64,000 nt of DNA from Cupriavidus pauculus (GCF_008801835.1 NZ_VZOW01000018.1:55171-119170), one strand, 5' to 3'. Counted from the stretch's first letter, positions 9,799 to 20,669 are shown. Numbers and translations are program-made. Notes: generated by a model not told the origin, from the sequence alone.

Positions 9799-10019
9799 TG
9801 AATGCTCAAACACGCGGCATGGCACTTGGCCTGCTGATTGCAGTCTCCACCGTCACGCTGCCCGCGCTTGCGGCGACCGATAAAAAGCGTGACGCGTTCT
9901 CCGATGGCGCAAGAATTGGCACCCGGGACGTCTTCACCGATGGCGCCATCCGTCGTCCGGACGTCTTTACCGACGGCACACGCTACGGCGTGGGAGACCT
10001 GTTATCCAAGTGCGCATGA
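9795..10019 (+). CDS. Small secreted protein with three FTDG-type repeats
   Basis: 74 residues. A signal peptide (cleavage near LPALAA, about residue 26) leaves a mature chain of about 48 residues built from three short repeats: RDAFSDGARIGT, RDVFTDGAIRR and PDVFTDGTRYGV. There are two adjacent ATG codons at 9795 and 9798; the first overlaps the DoxX stop. I do not recognise a named family. The repeats and coupling to DoxX suggest a periplasmic accessory of the DoxX protein, perhaps ligand-binding. That is inference. Confidence 0.72.
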   Translation: MMNAQTRGMALGLLIAVSTVTLPALAATDKKRDAFSDGARIGTRDVFTDGAIRRPDVFTDGTRYGVGDLLSKCA

Positions 10020-10052
10020 TGGATCAATCGAAGACGATGGCCATCACGCCGG

Positions 10053-10940
10053 TCACGCTTGCTGCCCCTGCTCCGACAGCCATGTGAGGAAATCGCGCAG
10101 ATAGGCAGGCTTGTCGGCATCGCGCGGCAGCAGCCTGAAGTACGTGCTGCCCGGGGCGACGATGTCCGGAAAGGGCAGCGCGATTCTGCCGTCGACTCGA
10201 TCGACATTCAGCGTCGGGAATGCGCCGATGGCGCATCCAAGACGGTCCACCACCGCCTGCAGCGTGACGAAGAAATGGTCGAAGCGTAGCGTACGCAGCG
10301 GGCGAACCGACGCGATGCCGGCATGCTGCAGCCAGTGTTCCCAATCGCCGGGACGGGTCTCGGTGTACAGCCACACCGCCTCGGCCAGATCTTGCACATC
10401 GCGCATCGCGCTGTCCTGCCACAGGGCGGGATTGGCGATCACCGTCTGCACCTCGCTGAAGATCGGCTCCACCTCGAACTGGCTTTTCAGGTCGGCGGAT
10501 CGCCGGATGGCCACGTCGAACGTGCTGTGGAAATTCGATTCGTTGCTGAATGCCGTAGACACGCGCACCTCGACGTCGGGATGCCGCGCGTGGAAGTCGG
10601 CCAGCCGCGGAATCAGCCATCGCATCGCGAATGTCGCGGGCGCATTCACCCGGATGATCTTCTGCGCGGCAATCTTGCCGTAGCGCTCCGAAGCCGCGCC
10701 GATATGATCGAACGCCGCGCTGATTTCGCGCGCGAACGCTTCCGCGTGAATCGTCGCCACCATGCGTTGGCCCTGGCGGACAAACATCGGCTGGCCCAAC
10801 CAATTTTCAAGGATCTCGATCTGGCGGCTGACCGCGCCGTGCGTAAGATGCAGTTCCCTGGCCGCTGCTGAATAGCTTCCTGCCCGCACGGCCACCTCGA
10901 AAATGCGCAGCGCATTGAGTGGCGGTAGCTTATGTGGCAT
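10053..10940 (-). CDS. LysR-family regulator, GcvA-like, next to phnA
   Basis: 295 residues. N-terminal winged helix LPPLNALRIFEVAVRAGSYS, with recognition helix LTHGAVSRQIEILENWLG, then the effector domain (IIRVNAPATFAMRWLIPRLADF). It is divergent from phnA across 110 bp. An 11-bp perfect palindrome (TTCTGACAGAA, 10962-10972) sits 21 bp upstream of its start and is a plausible operator. It is likely one of two LysR proteins that control the phosphonate island; phosphonoacetate or phosphonoacetaldehyde would be natural effectors, but the sequence does not show this. Confidence 0.87.
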   Translation of the reverse strand: MPHKLPPLNALRIFEVAVRAGSYSAAARELHLTHGAVSRQIEILENWLGQPMFVRQGQRMVATIHAEAFAREISAAFDHIGAASERYGKIAAQKIIRVNAPATFAMRWLIPRLADFHARHPDVEVRVSTAFSNESNFHSTFDVAIRRSADLKSQFEVEPIFSEVQTVIANPALWQDSAMRDVQDLAEAVWLYTETRPGDWEHWLQHAGIASVRPLRTLRFDHFFVTLQAVVDRLGCAIGAFPTLNVDRVDGRIALPFPDIVAPGSTYFRLLPRDADKPAYLRDFLTWLSEQGQQA

Positions 10941-10961
10941 ATCGTCCTTACCTGTGAATTT

Positions 10962-10972
10962 TTCTGACAGAA
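10962..10972. promoter_or_regulatory. Palindrome in the LysR/phnA divergent promoter
   Basis: TTCTGACAGAA is a perfect 11-bp palindrome 21 bp before the LysR start codon at 10940. It contains no strong T-N11-A LysR pattern, so assignment as an operator is tentative. Confidence 0.4.
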
Positions 10973-11019
10973 TAGGCGAGATATCGTCGATTGTGTCAAA
11001 AAATCTTCCAAATTAAGAT

Positions 11020-12560
<1,541 letters not shown>

Positions 12561-12790
12561 CAGCGACTCTGCGAAAAAGCCACCGGGCACGACTGAGTAC
12601 TGACGTGCGAAACGCCGCCGTCGTCGGCTTCGGAAAACAGGGACCGGCCTCTGGCCGGACTGATGTCGTGGAAATCACGGGAAAGACACGAAAGGGAAGA
12701 CGCGGGATCAAGTGGCGCCAGAGGGAGAGTTGGCGCGCGGGGAAGTGCGCCGGCGGCGAGGCGATGGCCGCGCCGCGGGCTTGCGCAGGA

Positions 12791-14236
12791 TTACCAGGGC
12801 AGCGAGTAGGATTTCGTGTTGCAGAAGCTCTTCATTGCTTCCAGCACACCCTCCTTGTAGCCCAACCCCGAATCCTTGATGCCACCGAACGGCGTCAGCT
12901 CCAGGCGATAACCGGGCACCTCGCGCACGTTGACGCTGCCCACCTTCAGTTCGCTGATAAAGCGCGTGATGTAGTCGAGCCGGTTGGTGCACACCGACGA
13001 GGACAGCCCATAGGCCGTACCGTTGGAAATGCGGATGGCGTCATCGATGTCCTTGAATCGAATTACCGGAGACACCGGCCCGAACGTCTCGTACTTCACC
13101 ACTGTCATCTCCGGATCGACGTTGTCCAGCACCGTCGGCGAATACAGCGCGCCGCGCCGCAAATTGCCGTAGCGTAGCCGCGCGCCCGCCGCAATCGCCT
13201 CGTTGACCGCCTGTTCAAACTGGATGGCTGCGGCCTCGTCGATCACGGTCCCCATGTCGACATTCGGATCCATCGGATCCCCATAGCGGATCGCCTCGGT
13301 CTTGGCCACCAGCAGTTCGACAAATCTGTCGGCCACTGACTCCTGCACCAGCATGCGCTTGATCGCCGTGCAGCGTTGCCCCGAGTTCTTGTAGGAACCG
13401 CTCACGGCCAGCGTGGCGGCCTCCTCAAGATCGGCATCCTCCATCACGATGATGGGATCGTTGCCGCCCAGCTCCAGCACCTGTCGTTTATAGATGGCCT
13501 TGCTGGCAATGTATTTGCCGATGGACACGCCGCCGGTGAAGGTCACAAGGTCGACGTCGGGATGCGTCAGCATGTCGTCGGCGATCTCTCCTGGATCGCC
13601 GGTGATCACGGACAGCATCTGCGGCGGCAGCCCTGCTTCGTAGAGGATGTCAGCGAGCAGGAAAGCCGCGAGCGGCGTTTTCTCGCTTGGTTTGAGCACC
13701 ATGCGGTTGTTGGTGGCTACTGCCGGCGCCACCTTGTGGATTACCTGGTTGAGCGGGTGATTGAACGGCGTAATCGCGGTGATGACGCCTAACAGAGGCT
13801 CGCGCAGCGTATAAACCTTGCGACGCTTGCCATGGTGCGTCAGATCGCATGAGAACACCTGGCCGTCGTCCACGAGCGCCTGGTTGGCGGCGAACAGCAG
13901 TACGTCGGACGCGCGGCCCACCTCGTACAGCGAATCCTTCCGGCACAGGCCGGATTCCATCGTGATCGTGCGCGAGATCTCGTCGAGACGCGAAGCGATG
14001 ATCTCGCCGGCCCGCATCAGGATCTGATATCGCTCGTAGCGCGTCAGTGTTGGCCGGTAGTCGCGGGCGATGCGATAGGCGCGGCGCACGTCGTCGCGCG
14101 TGGCCTTGGATACCGTGGCGATGACTTCGCCGGTGTAGGGATAGGTCACCTCGATCACGTCGTCGCGGTAGACCTTTTCGCCGGCGATGCGCAGGGCTTC
14201 GTGGCGGAGCGTGGGAATGGGATGCAAAGCGTTCAT
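12791..14236 (-). CDS. phnY: Phosphonoacetaldehyde dehydrogenase
   Basis: 481 residues, NAD(P)-dependent aldehyde dehydrogenase fold. The oxyanion Asn is in ITPFNHP, the general-base Glu in LELGGN and the catalytic Cys in NSGQRCTA. The sequence around [17 protein letters not shown] and the adjacency to phnA support the PhnY subgroup, which oxidises phosphonoacetaldehyde to phosphonoacetate, the PhnA substrate. The ATG at 14236 is chosen because homology begins there; the reading frame is open further upstream without family similarity. It lies 104 bp after the transporter gene in what is probably one operon (alcohol dehydrogenase, transporter, phnY), transcribed toward phnA. Confidence 0.88.
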   Translation of the reverse strand: MNALHPIPTLRHEALRIAGEKVYRDDVIEVTYPYTGEVIATVSKATRDDVRRAYRIARDYRPTLTRYERYQILMRAGEIIASRLDEISRTITMESGLCRKDSLYEVGRASDVLLFAANQALVDDGQVFSCDLTHHGKRRKVYTLREPLLGVITAITPFNHPLNQVIHKVAPAVATNNRMVLKPSEKTPLAAFLLADILYEAGLPPQMLSVITGDPGEIADDMLTHPDVDLVTFTGGVSIGKYIASKAIYKRQVLELGGNDPIIVMEDADLEEAATLAVSGSYKNSGQRCTAIKRMLVQESVADRFVELLVAKTEAIRYGDPMDPNVDMGTVIDEAAAIQFEQAVNEAIAAGARLRYGNLRRGALYSPTVLDNVDPEMTVVKYETFGPVSPVIRFKDIDDAIRISNGTAYGLSSSVCTNRLDYITRFISELKVGSVNVREVPGYRLELTPFGGIKDSGLGYKEGVLEAMKSFCNTKSYSLPW

Positions 14237-14340
14237 GGTCGTCGTGCCCGACAGGCGGGACAAGCTCGTGGAAAAACCGGAAGGGATGCCGCGGGGGAGA
14301 GGCGCCGGGCAGGGCCGGCGCATGGCTTCTTGCGCTGTGA

Positions 14341-15627
14341 TCAGCGACGGATGAAGGCGGCGATGACTGCGCTGATGACGCAGCTCGTGGCCACGATGGG
14401 GAACACCAGCGACGTGTTGCCAGAATGATCCAGCATGCGGCCGATCAGCGGCTCGCCGAGGCCCGCCAGCAAATAGGAGAAGAAATTCAGGATGCCCGTG
14501 GCCGTGCCGGCGCGCCGTGCGCCGACCAGGTCCGGACACAGCGCCCAGAACGACGACGCCGGTCCGTAGACGAAGAAGCCGGCCAGGAACAGCGCGCCGA
14601 TCGCGGTCATGCCCATTGGCAACCGGTACATGATCATCGAGGCAATCGCGCCCAGCACCATGTAGAGCACGATGGCCTTGCTGCGGCTGGACCCGAAAAG
14701 TCGATCGGAAATCCAGCCGTTGGACAGCGCGCCAAAGGCCATGCCGACCGGCAGCGCCACCGAGATCCATGCGGGATTGATGAACGTGTCAGCCCGGCTC
14801 CAGTCCTTGCCCAGGAAGTGCACGGGCACCCAGACGATCAGGCCGTAGCGCGCCGCGTTCTGAAAACCGATCGAGAGGCCGGCGATCATCAGCCGCGGAT
14901 TGCTGAGCACCGCCTTGTAGCGTGACCACGAGCTTTCCGATGCGTCGGTCTCTTCGGCGCCAGCGCGGCCGCATCCCGTGTCGGGCGAGCGGAAGCCAAG
15001 CTCCTCCGGACGTTCTCTCACGACCAGGAAGAAGGTGATGCCGCCCACCAACATCAACAGCACGGGCAGCCGGAAGATCCAGCGCCAGTCCAGGTGCAGG
15101 ATGTTGATTACCAGGATCGAGGTGACGAACGACAGCACCGACGCGCAGCCTGCGGCGAAGACGTAGAAGCCGTAGACCTTGCCGCGCTCGCCCGCGTCCC
15201 ACCAGTTGGACAGCAGGCGGCTGCCCGGTGCCCAGCCAAGGGCCTGGAAGTATCCATTGATACCCCAGGGAATCGCCAGACTCTTGAAGCCCACCGCAAA
15301 GCTGACGACCCAGTTGGCGGCGCACGACAGGATGGCGCCGGCCGTCATCACGCGACGGCCGCCGAACTTGTCGCCGAGATTGCCGTTGATGGCCTGCCCG
15401 GCCGCATAGCACCAGAGCAGGCACGTCGACGCCCATCCGAGGACTTCCTTGGACAGCCCGAATTCCTGCTGGATGCCGGGAATGGCGAACCCGAACGTCT
15501 GCCGTCCGGTGTAGAAAAACAGGTAGCAGAACATCGCGGCCAGCAGCATGCGCCACTGCGCGCGCCGGAAAGTCTGCTCCGCAGGGGCAACGAATGTGCC
15601 TACCGGCACGCGATCGGCGGTTTCCAT
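14341..15627 (-). CDS. MFS transporter, organophosphate:phosphate antiporter (GlpT/UhpT-like) family
   Basis: 428 residues with about 12 predicted membrane helices. The N-terminal motif FFYTGRQTFGFAIPGIQQEFG followed by GDKFGGRR (loop 2-3) is typical of the OPA branch, whose substrates are phosphorylated organics such as glycerol-3-phosphate and hexose phosphates. Position between phnY and the alcohol dehydrogenase, with 104 and 58 bp gaps, makes uptake of an organophosphonate the likely role. The exact substrate is not visible. Inner membrane. Confidence 0.87.
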   Translation of the reverse strand: METADRVPVGTFVAPAEQTFRRAQWRMLLAAMFCYLFFYTGRQTFGFAIPGIQQEFGLSKEVLGWASTCLLWCYAAGQAINGNLGDKFGGRRVMTAGAILSCAANWVVSFAVGFKSLAIPWGINGYFQALGWAPGSRLLSNWWDAGERGKVYGFYVFAAGCASVLSFVTSILVINILHLDWRWIFRLPVLLMLVGGITFFLVVRERPEELGFRSPDTGCGRAGAEETDASESSWSRYKAVLSNPRLMIAGLSIGFQNAARYGLIVWVPVHFLGKDWSRADTFINPAWISVALPVGMAFGALSNGWISDRLFGSSRSKAIVLYMVLGAIASMIMYRLPMGMTAIGALFLAGFFVYGPASSFWALCPDLVGARRAGTATGILNFFSYLLAGLGEPLIGRMLDHSGNTSLVFPIVATSCVISAVIAAFIRR

Positions 15628-15685
15628 GTTTGTCTCCTCACATCATGTTTGGCCCGGCGTGGTTCGCCGGTGCGCTGTTGTGTCG

Positions 15686-16780
15686 TCAGGCGGCGTACAT
15701 GGCGCCGATAAAATTCTTGCCGCGTGCGCCATCCATTGCACGGGCGATGATGGCGTCTGCTTCGTCGTTGGACACCCCGTAGTCTGCAAACTCGGTCTTG
15801 ACGCCCAAGCCTTGCAGGAAGTCGCGCAACCTGTCCTGCGCGACGGGCAGCGATGGCCCGAACAAGCGTTGCAGCGCACGGTCACGCTCCGGGCAACAGG
15901 CCCAGGCTTTTTCCAGCACCATCGGCAGCGTGAACGAGCAGGCGATGCCGTGCGGCAGACCATGGCGCAGCGTCATCTCATAGGAGATCGAATGCGCCAG
16001 TGCCGTCTTGGTGTTGGAGAACGCCAGCCCCGCTTTGAGCGCGGCCATGGCCATGCGCTCGCGCAGCATGATGTCGGAGGCGTTGTGGATCAGGGCCGGC
16101 AGCGTTTCGAGGATGTCTTCTGCGGCCGAGATCGCGTAGGTATCGGAGATCGGGTTGGCATTCACGTTCCAGACCGATTCCAGCGCATGCGATAGTGCAT
16201 CGAGCCCCGTGGATACCGTGGTGCCCAGTGGTACCGACAGCATCAGGCTCGCGTCGATGATGGCCGCTTCCGGCCAGGTGGCATCCAGGTGCAACGAGTA
16301 CTTCTTCTGATTGCGCGCGTCCCAGATTGTGGCCCAGGGCGTCACTTCGCTGCCGGTGCCGGCGGTGGTCGGCACCGCAATCAGCGACTTGACCCGCGCG
16401 GGCGTGAATGGCATGCCGGTTGCCAGCAGCCCGACCAGCGAACCAAATTGGCAGTTCGCCGTGCCGACCATCAGCGCTTTGGCGGTATCGATGGCACTTC
16501 CACCACCCACGGCGACAATCGCGTCGCACGCGTCCGGGTCTGACCAGAAGCTGTTGTAAAGGCCCTCCAATTGCGCCACGTCGGGGTTGGGCTGGATGTC
16601 CTCGATCACCGCAACAAGGTCGGCGCCAAGCAGTGCTTCAAGCCGCGCGACCAACCCCAGTGCGCGAGCCTCCGGGAAAGTCACCACCACTGCACGGCGC
16701 CCGCGCAACACTTGCGGCAGCAGTTCAAGGCTACCCGTGCCGCAGTGAATCGAAACGGGGTTGTGGTACGAATGAATCAT
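15686..16780 (-). CDS. Iron-type (group III) alcohol dehydrogenase of the phosphonate island
   Basis: 364 residues from the ATG at 16780, which has a GGAGA ribosome site directly upstream. NAD-binding GGGSAIDTAK, the TTAGTGSEVTP segment and the metal ligands in GLDALSHALES and HSISYEMTLRHGLPHGIACS are all present. Related enzymes interconvert phosphonoacetaldehyde and 2-hydroxyethylphosphonate. In this operon an oxidising role would feed phnY, but direction and substrate are inferred. Divergent from the LysR gene at 17011. Confidence 0.85.
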   Translation of the reverse strand: MIHSYHNPVSIHCGTGSLELLPQVLRGRRAVVVTFPEARALGLVARLEALLGADLVAVIEDIQPNPDVAQLEGLYNSFWSDPDACDAIVAVGGGSAIDTAKALMVGTANCQFGSLVGLLATGMPFTPARVKSLIAVPTTAGTGSEVTPWATIWDARNQKKYSLHLDATWPEAAIIDASLMLSVPLGTTVSTGLDALSHALESVWNVNANPISDTYAISAAEDILETLPALIHNASDIMLRERMAMAALKAGLAFSNTKTALAHSISYEMTLRHGLPHGIACSFTLPMVLEKAWACCPERDRALQRLFGPSLPVAQDRLRDFLQGLGVKTEFADYGVSNDEADAIIARAMDGARGKNFIGAMYAA

Positions 16781-16974
16781 GGTCTCCTCTCTCTTCTGCT
16801 TGTCGTGGACCGCGCGGTGCGCGTCATCCGTTGACAGCAGTGTGGGAGCCGCGAGATATCGCGTCCAATCGCTTTTGGGCGGCTGCGGAAGGCCGAAAAC
16901 GATAGATCCACGCGCGCCATGGGGAAAACCCTGCATGCACGGCGAGAGGTGCCTGTGGGAGACTCTTCGCTAGA

Positions 16975-16992
16975 CGCCATTCATGAATGGCG
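16975..16992. promoter_or_regulatory. 18-bp perfect palindrome upstream of phosphonate-island LysR
   Basis: CGCCATTCATGAATGGCG is a perfect 18-bp palindrome ending 18 bp before the LysR start codon at 17011, in the 230-bp divergent region with the alcohol dehydrogenase operon. It is likely an operator for LysR autoregulation, or a hairpin in the LysR leader. Confidence 0.6.
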
Positions 16993-17010
16993 CGCCCCGG
17001 ACCGAGACCC

Positions 17011-17874
17011 ATGTTCCACCAATACTACAAATGGATTCGCTGCTTTCACGCAGTGGCCCGTACCGGAGGATTCACTGCGGCCGCACAGTATCTCCACATC
17101 GGCCAACCGACAGTCACGGACCAGGTCAAGGCACTGGAGGAGCGCTTCGGCGTGGAGCTGTTCTATCGGACAGGCCGCACGGTCCTGCTCACCGACAGCG
17201 GCGAGCAGCTCTACGGGATCACGCGAGGCTTGTTTGGCCTGGAAGACGAGGCCATGCAGTTCCTGCACAGCGTCCACAAGCTCAAGGCCGGCCTCGTGCG
17301 CGTTGGCGGCGTTTCGCCACCGATTGCGCTGGATCTGGCTCGGCGCTTCCGCGGCCGGCACGCGTCGCTGGAACTTAGCGTAAGTATCGGATCAGAAGTG
17401 TCCGTGCTGCGTGGCTTGCAGGACTTTGACATCGACGTTGGCATCCTTGCCGAACCGGACCCCGTGGAGGGGCTCCATATCATGCCGTTCCGGCGTGAGC
17501 GCATCGTGGCGGTAGTGCCGGACAATCACCGCCTGGCCGGCAGGGCCAGCCTCACCATGCGCGATATCGCCGACGAGGGTGTGATCCTGCGGGAGGCGGG
17601 CTCCAAGACACGCAACCACGTAGAGAACGCGGCCGCGCAGAACGGCGTGACGCTGCTGTGTGTCATGGAGATCAATAGCCGCGAGGCCATCCTGCACGCG
17701 GTGGCCAGCGGCATCGGCATCAGCTTCGTGACGGAGATCGAGTGCATTCCGCTGCCGGGCCTCCGGATTATCCCCGTCGACGAACCGCTGCTGGGCATCG
17801 GCTACTCGCTGTGCTGTCTCGAAGTCCGAAAGAAGCGGCCACTTATCGCAGCCGTGTTCGACATGGCGGGCTGA
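17011..17874 (+). CDS. LysR-family regulator of the phosphonate operon
   Basis: 287 residues from the ATG at 17011 (MFHQYYKWIRCFHAVARTGG), with the winged helix recognition segment IGQPTVTDQVKALEERFG. The effector domain (VRVGGVSPPIALDLARRF) is of the CysB/NAC-like type. A GTG or ATG farther upstream (16987) is possible, but the family N-terminus fits 17011. It is divergent from the alcohol dehydrogenase/transporter/phnY operon, so local activation of that operon is the best guess. Its effector is unknown. Confidence 0.87.
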   Translation: MFHQYYKWIRCFHAVARTGGFTAAAQYLHIGQPTVTDQVKALEERFGVELFYRTGRTVLLTDSGEQLYGITRGLFGLEDEAMQFLHSVHKLKAGLVRVGGVSPPIALDLARRFRGRHASLELSVSIGSEVSVLRGLQDFDIDVGILAEPDPVEGLHIMPFRRERIVAVVPDNHRLAGRASLTMRDIADEGVILREAGSKTRNHVENAAAQNGVTLLCVMEINSREAILHAVASGIGISFVTEIECIPLPGLRIIPVDEPLLGIGYSLCCLEVRKKRPLIAAVFDMAG

Positions 17875-17960
17875 GTCATCGCTATCGCATGGACTGCGGG
17901 TCGTGCCATCAGGCCGCCTGTGAGCAGCATGTATGGACCCGCCGCCTTTTGCACTGCGCC

Positions 17961-18110
17961 TCAGGAACTCTGGATGCCGCGCTTGCGGATGAATTCGCCC
18001 CAGACTTTCGATTCCGACGCCGCACGTTGCTTGATGGCCTCGGACCATCGCGTCGACCTCGCCGGCCACCACGCCAGTCAGCGCTGGTCCCGATCCGCCG
18101 CCGCACGCGT
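17961..18110 (-). pseudogene. Remnant of a tctC (Bug-type) solute-binding protein gene
   Basis: On the minus strand two pieces of a TctC/Bug periplasmic binding protein are visible: GSGPALTGVVAGEVDAMV (bases about 18043-18096), the loop typical of the domain hinge, and in the next frame EAIKQRAASESKVWGEFIRK, then RGIQSS and a stop at 17961, which is the usual C-terminus. In intact proteins about 100 residues separate these, so there is an internal deletion with a frame change. It accounts for most of the 325-bp space between the LysR and PAS-HTH genes. Confidence 0.72.
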
Positions 18111-18199
18111 TGCCGAAGCCACCTGTGCGGAAAACGAGCTGTCAAAGCCGCGTCCGATTGTGTCAATATCGGACCACTTCATCGTGCGGCTGGCCGGCC

Positions 18200-18781
18200 A
18201 TGACTGCTTTCACAGGTGAGCAAGCTCTTCTCGACATTGCGGATCGCTCCGACAAGAACGTTTTCCTGGTGGATGCCGCGGGGGTGATCCAGTACGTCAA
18301 CCGGCACTGTTCAGCAAGCCTCGGCTATGCCGCGTCCGATCTCGTTGGCGTACGCATGCTGGACCTCGTCGTCCCCGCCGATCGCGTGATGACGATGCGC
18401 GAGGCGCAACGGGTGCTTTCCGGCGAGCGTCGCGAAGGCTTCGAGAACCGCTATCGGCATCGCAGTGGCGCAAGCGTTCATTTCCGCTGGTCGGCGCGCT
18501 GGCTTGAAACCAATCAGTTGCGATTCGGCGTTGCGCGCGATGTCACGGCCTGGCAGCCGGGGCATGGCGGATTGCTGCTGCCCGAGGCCGTGGTGAACGC
18601 ACTGGCATCGCCCGAGCGTGACATATTTTTCCTGTTGCTGACTTCGCTGTCGGAAGTGCAGATTGCCGAGCGGACGGGATTGGCGCGAGACGAAGTGGGA
18701 CATCGCGTCGCCAGCATCTATCGCAAGCTCCGTGTTTCCGGCCGGCTCGCGCTGTTCAGCCTTTGCCTCGGACGCATCTGA
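18200..18781 (+). CDS. PAS-domain protein with LuxR-like C-terminal HTH
   Basis: 193 residues. Residues about 10-115 are a PAS domain (VFLVDAAGVIQYVNRHCSAS through RFGVARDVTAW). Residues about 130-185 look like a LuxR/GerE HTH: SPERDIFFLLLTSLSEVQIAERTGL and VGHRVASIYRKLRVSGR. The ATG at 18200 is preferred; it has only a weak ribosome site. It probably binds a small ligand or cofactor in the PAS pocket and regulates transcription. It is convergent with aceA and shares a terminator zone. Confidence 0.72.
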   Translation: MTAFTGEQALLDIADRSDKNVFLVDAAGVIQYVNRHCSASLGYAASDLVGVRMLDLVVPADRVMTMREAQRVLSGERREGFENRYRHRSGASVHFRWSARWLETNQLRFGVARDVTAWQPGHGGLLLPEAVVNALASPERDIFFLLLTSLSEVQIAERTGLARDEVGHRVASIYRKLRVSGRLALFSLCLGRI

Positions 18782-18835
18782 AATCGTCAGCTATTGCGCT
18801 TTGGCGGGCCGCGCGCCGTCATCCCCGCGGTCTGC

Positions 18836-18868
18836 AAAGAAAAAACGCCAACCCGGGTGGATTGGCGT
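18836..18868 (-). terminator. Rho-independent terminator of aceA
   Basis: On the minus strand a 7-bp stem ACGCCAA/TTGGCGT with a 10-base loop is followed by a run of T residues broken by one C (18836-18844). It lies about 48 bp after the aceA stop and may also work weakly for the convergent PAS-HTH gene. Confidence 0.85.
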
Positions 18869-18915
18869 CTGTATGCTGACCCGGCGCGGCGCCGGGCCGA
18901 AGCGTAGGGCAGATA

Positions 18916-20496
18916 TCAGAACTGATTCATCGTGTTGTCCTTGCCCGCCGCCTTCAGGGCGGCTTCGCCGCTGAAGTATTCCTTGTGGTCGTCACCGATG
19001 TCCGAACCGGACATGTTCTGGTGCTTGACGCAGGCGATGCCCTGGCGGATTTCCTTGCGCTGCACGCCGGCCACGTAGCCCAGCATGCCCTGGTCGCCGA
19101 AGTATTCCTTGGCCAGGTTGTCGGTCGACAGCGCGGCGGTGTGGTACGTCGGCAGCGTGATCAGGTGATGGAAGATGCCGGCTTCACGCGATGCATCGGC
19201 CTGGAAGGTGCGGATCTTCTCGTCGGCCAGCTTCGCCAGTTCGCTGTCGTCGTATTCCACGCTCATCAGCTGGCCGCGCTCGTATGCCGACACGTCTTTG
19301 CCTGCGGCCTTCATCGCGTCATAGGCCTGCTGGCGGAAATTCAGCGTCCAGTTGAACGACGGGCTGTTGTTGTACACCAGCTTGGCGTTCGGGATGACCT
19401 TGCGGATCTCGCTGACCATGCCGCCGATCTGGGCGATATGCGGTTTTTCGGTTTCGATCCACAGCAGGTCGGCGCCGTTCTGCAGCGCGGTCACGCAGTC
19501 CAGCACGCAACGCGCTTCGCCCGTGCCGGCGCGGAACTGGAACAGGTTGCTCGGCAGGCGCTTGGGGCGCAGCAGCTTGCCGTCGCGCTTGATGATCACG
19601 TCACCGTTGCCGAGTTGGTCGGCCGACAGTTCCTCGCAGTCGAGGAACGAGTTGTACTGGTCGCCCAGGTCGCCCGGGGTGTTGGTCACGGCGATCTGCT
19701 TGGTCAGGCCGGCGCCCAGCGAATCGGTACGGGCCACGATGATGCCGTCGTCCACGCCCAGTTCCAGGAAGGCGTAGCGGATGGCGCGGATCTTGGCCAG
19801 GAAGTCCTCGTGCGGCACGGTGACCTTGCCGTCCTGGTGGCCGCACTGCTTCTCGTCGGACACCTGGTTCTCGATCTGGATGCAGCATGCGCCGGCTTCG
19901 ATGAACTGCTTGGCCAGCAGATAGGTTGCCTCGGCGTTGCCGAAGCCCGCGTCGATGTCCGCGATGATGGGCACCACGTGCGTCACGTGGTTGTCGATCT
20001 TTTCCTGGATGGCGGCCTTGGCTGCGCCGGTGGCGGCGTCCAGTTCGCGGAACAGACCGCCCAGTTCACGGGCGTCGGCCTGGCGCAGGAAGGTGTACAG
20101 CTCGCGGATCAGCGCGCTGACCGAAGTCTTTTCGTGCATCGACTGGTCCGGCAGCGGGCCGAACTCGGAACGCAGTGCGGCAACCATCCAGCCGGACAGG
20201 TACAGGTAGCGGCGTTCGGTGCTCTTGAAGTGCTTCTTGATGGAAATCATCTTCTGCTGGCCGATGAAGCCGTGCCAGCATCCCAGCGACTGGGTGTACT
20301 TGGTCGGATCCGCATCGTACGCAGCCATGTCGGCGCGCATGATCTTGGCGGTGTACTTGGCGATGTCCAGGCCCGTCTTGAACTTGTTCTGGGCACGCAT
20401 GCGCGCGGCGTACTCGGGGTTGATCGCATTCCACGCGCTGCCGTGTTGCTCTTTCAAACCGGCAACTGCCTTGATGTCGTCTTGATACTGGGCCAT
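18916..20496 (-). CDS. aceA: Isocitrate lyase, long form
   Basis: 526 residues; cleaves isocitrate to glyoxylate and succinate in the glyoxylate bypass. The signature with the catalytic cysteine reads EKQCGHQDGK (the common form is KKCGH, so Gln replaces the second Lys). Mg-binding DIDAGFGN, IARTDSLGA and the C-terminal SPSFNWT segment are all present. The length fits the long pseudomonad/betaproteobacterial type, against about 434 residues in the enterobacterial form. ATG at 20496. The upstream region carries an inverted repeat shared with acnB and two related TTTCGYRATGTGRAA sites. Monocistronic with its own terminator. Confidence 0.96.
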   Translation of the reverse strand: MAQYQDDIKAVAGLKEQHGSAWNAINPEYAARMRAQNKFKTGLDIAKYTAKIMRADMAAYDADPTKYTQSLGCWHGFIGQQKMISIKKHFKSTERRYLYLSGWMVAALRSEFGPLPDQSMHEKTSVSALIRELYTFLRQADARELGGLFRELDAATGAAKAAIQEKIDNHVTHVVPIIADIDAGFGNAEATYLLAKQFIEAGACCIQIENQVSDEKQCGHQDGKVTVPHEDFLAKIRAIRYAFLELGVDDGIIVARTDSLGAGLTKQIAVTNTPGDLGDQYNSFLDCEELSADQLGNGDVIIKRDGKLLRPKRLPSNLFQFRAGTGEARCVLDCVTALQNGADLLWIETEKPHIAQIGGMVSEIRKVIPNAKLVYNNSPSFNWTLNFRQQAYDAMKAAGKDVSAYERGQLMSVEYDDSELAKLADEKIRTFQADASREAGIFHHLITLPTYHTAALSTDNLAKEYFGDQGMLGYVAGVQRKEIRQGIACVKHQNMSGSDIGDDHKEYFSGEAALKAAGKDNTMNQF

Positions 20497-20611
20497 GGGA
20501 AATTCCTAAGAAAAAAGCACGTTTAACAAAGGTTGCGTGTGCCGCCAGGAGGCGCCGAAGCGAAGCAGCGTGGAAAAGATTGTATGGCCCTTTTGCTGTG
20601 GTGCACCTAGG

Positions 20612-20630
20612 TCTTATATAAGATATAAGA
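20612..20630. promoter_or_regulatory. TCTTATAT inverted repeat upstream of aceA
   Basis: TCTTATATAAGATATAAGA: perfect 8-bp arms around AAG, with a nested 12-bp palindrome. It starts 115 bp upstream of the aceA ATG. The same 19 bases occur upstream of acnB (54111-54129) at 114 bp. It is likely the operator of a shared TCA/glyoxylate regulator. The AT-rich site also overlaps where promoter elements could lie. Confidence 0.8.
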
Positions 20631-20669
20631 GTAAATTTATCGTTATGATTCAATGGGATAGGTTGTTGA

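Noticed and set aside
18985..20526. 513-codon open frame antisense to aceA
   Set aside because: Lies wholly across the isocitrate lyase gene; no family similarity, explained by high GC.
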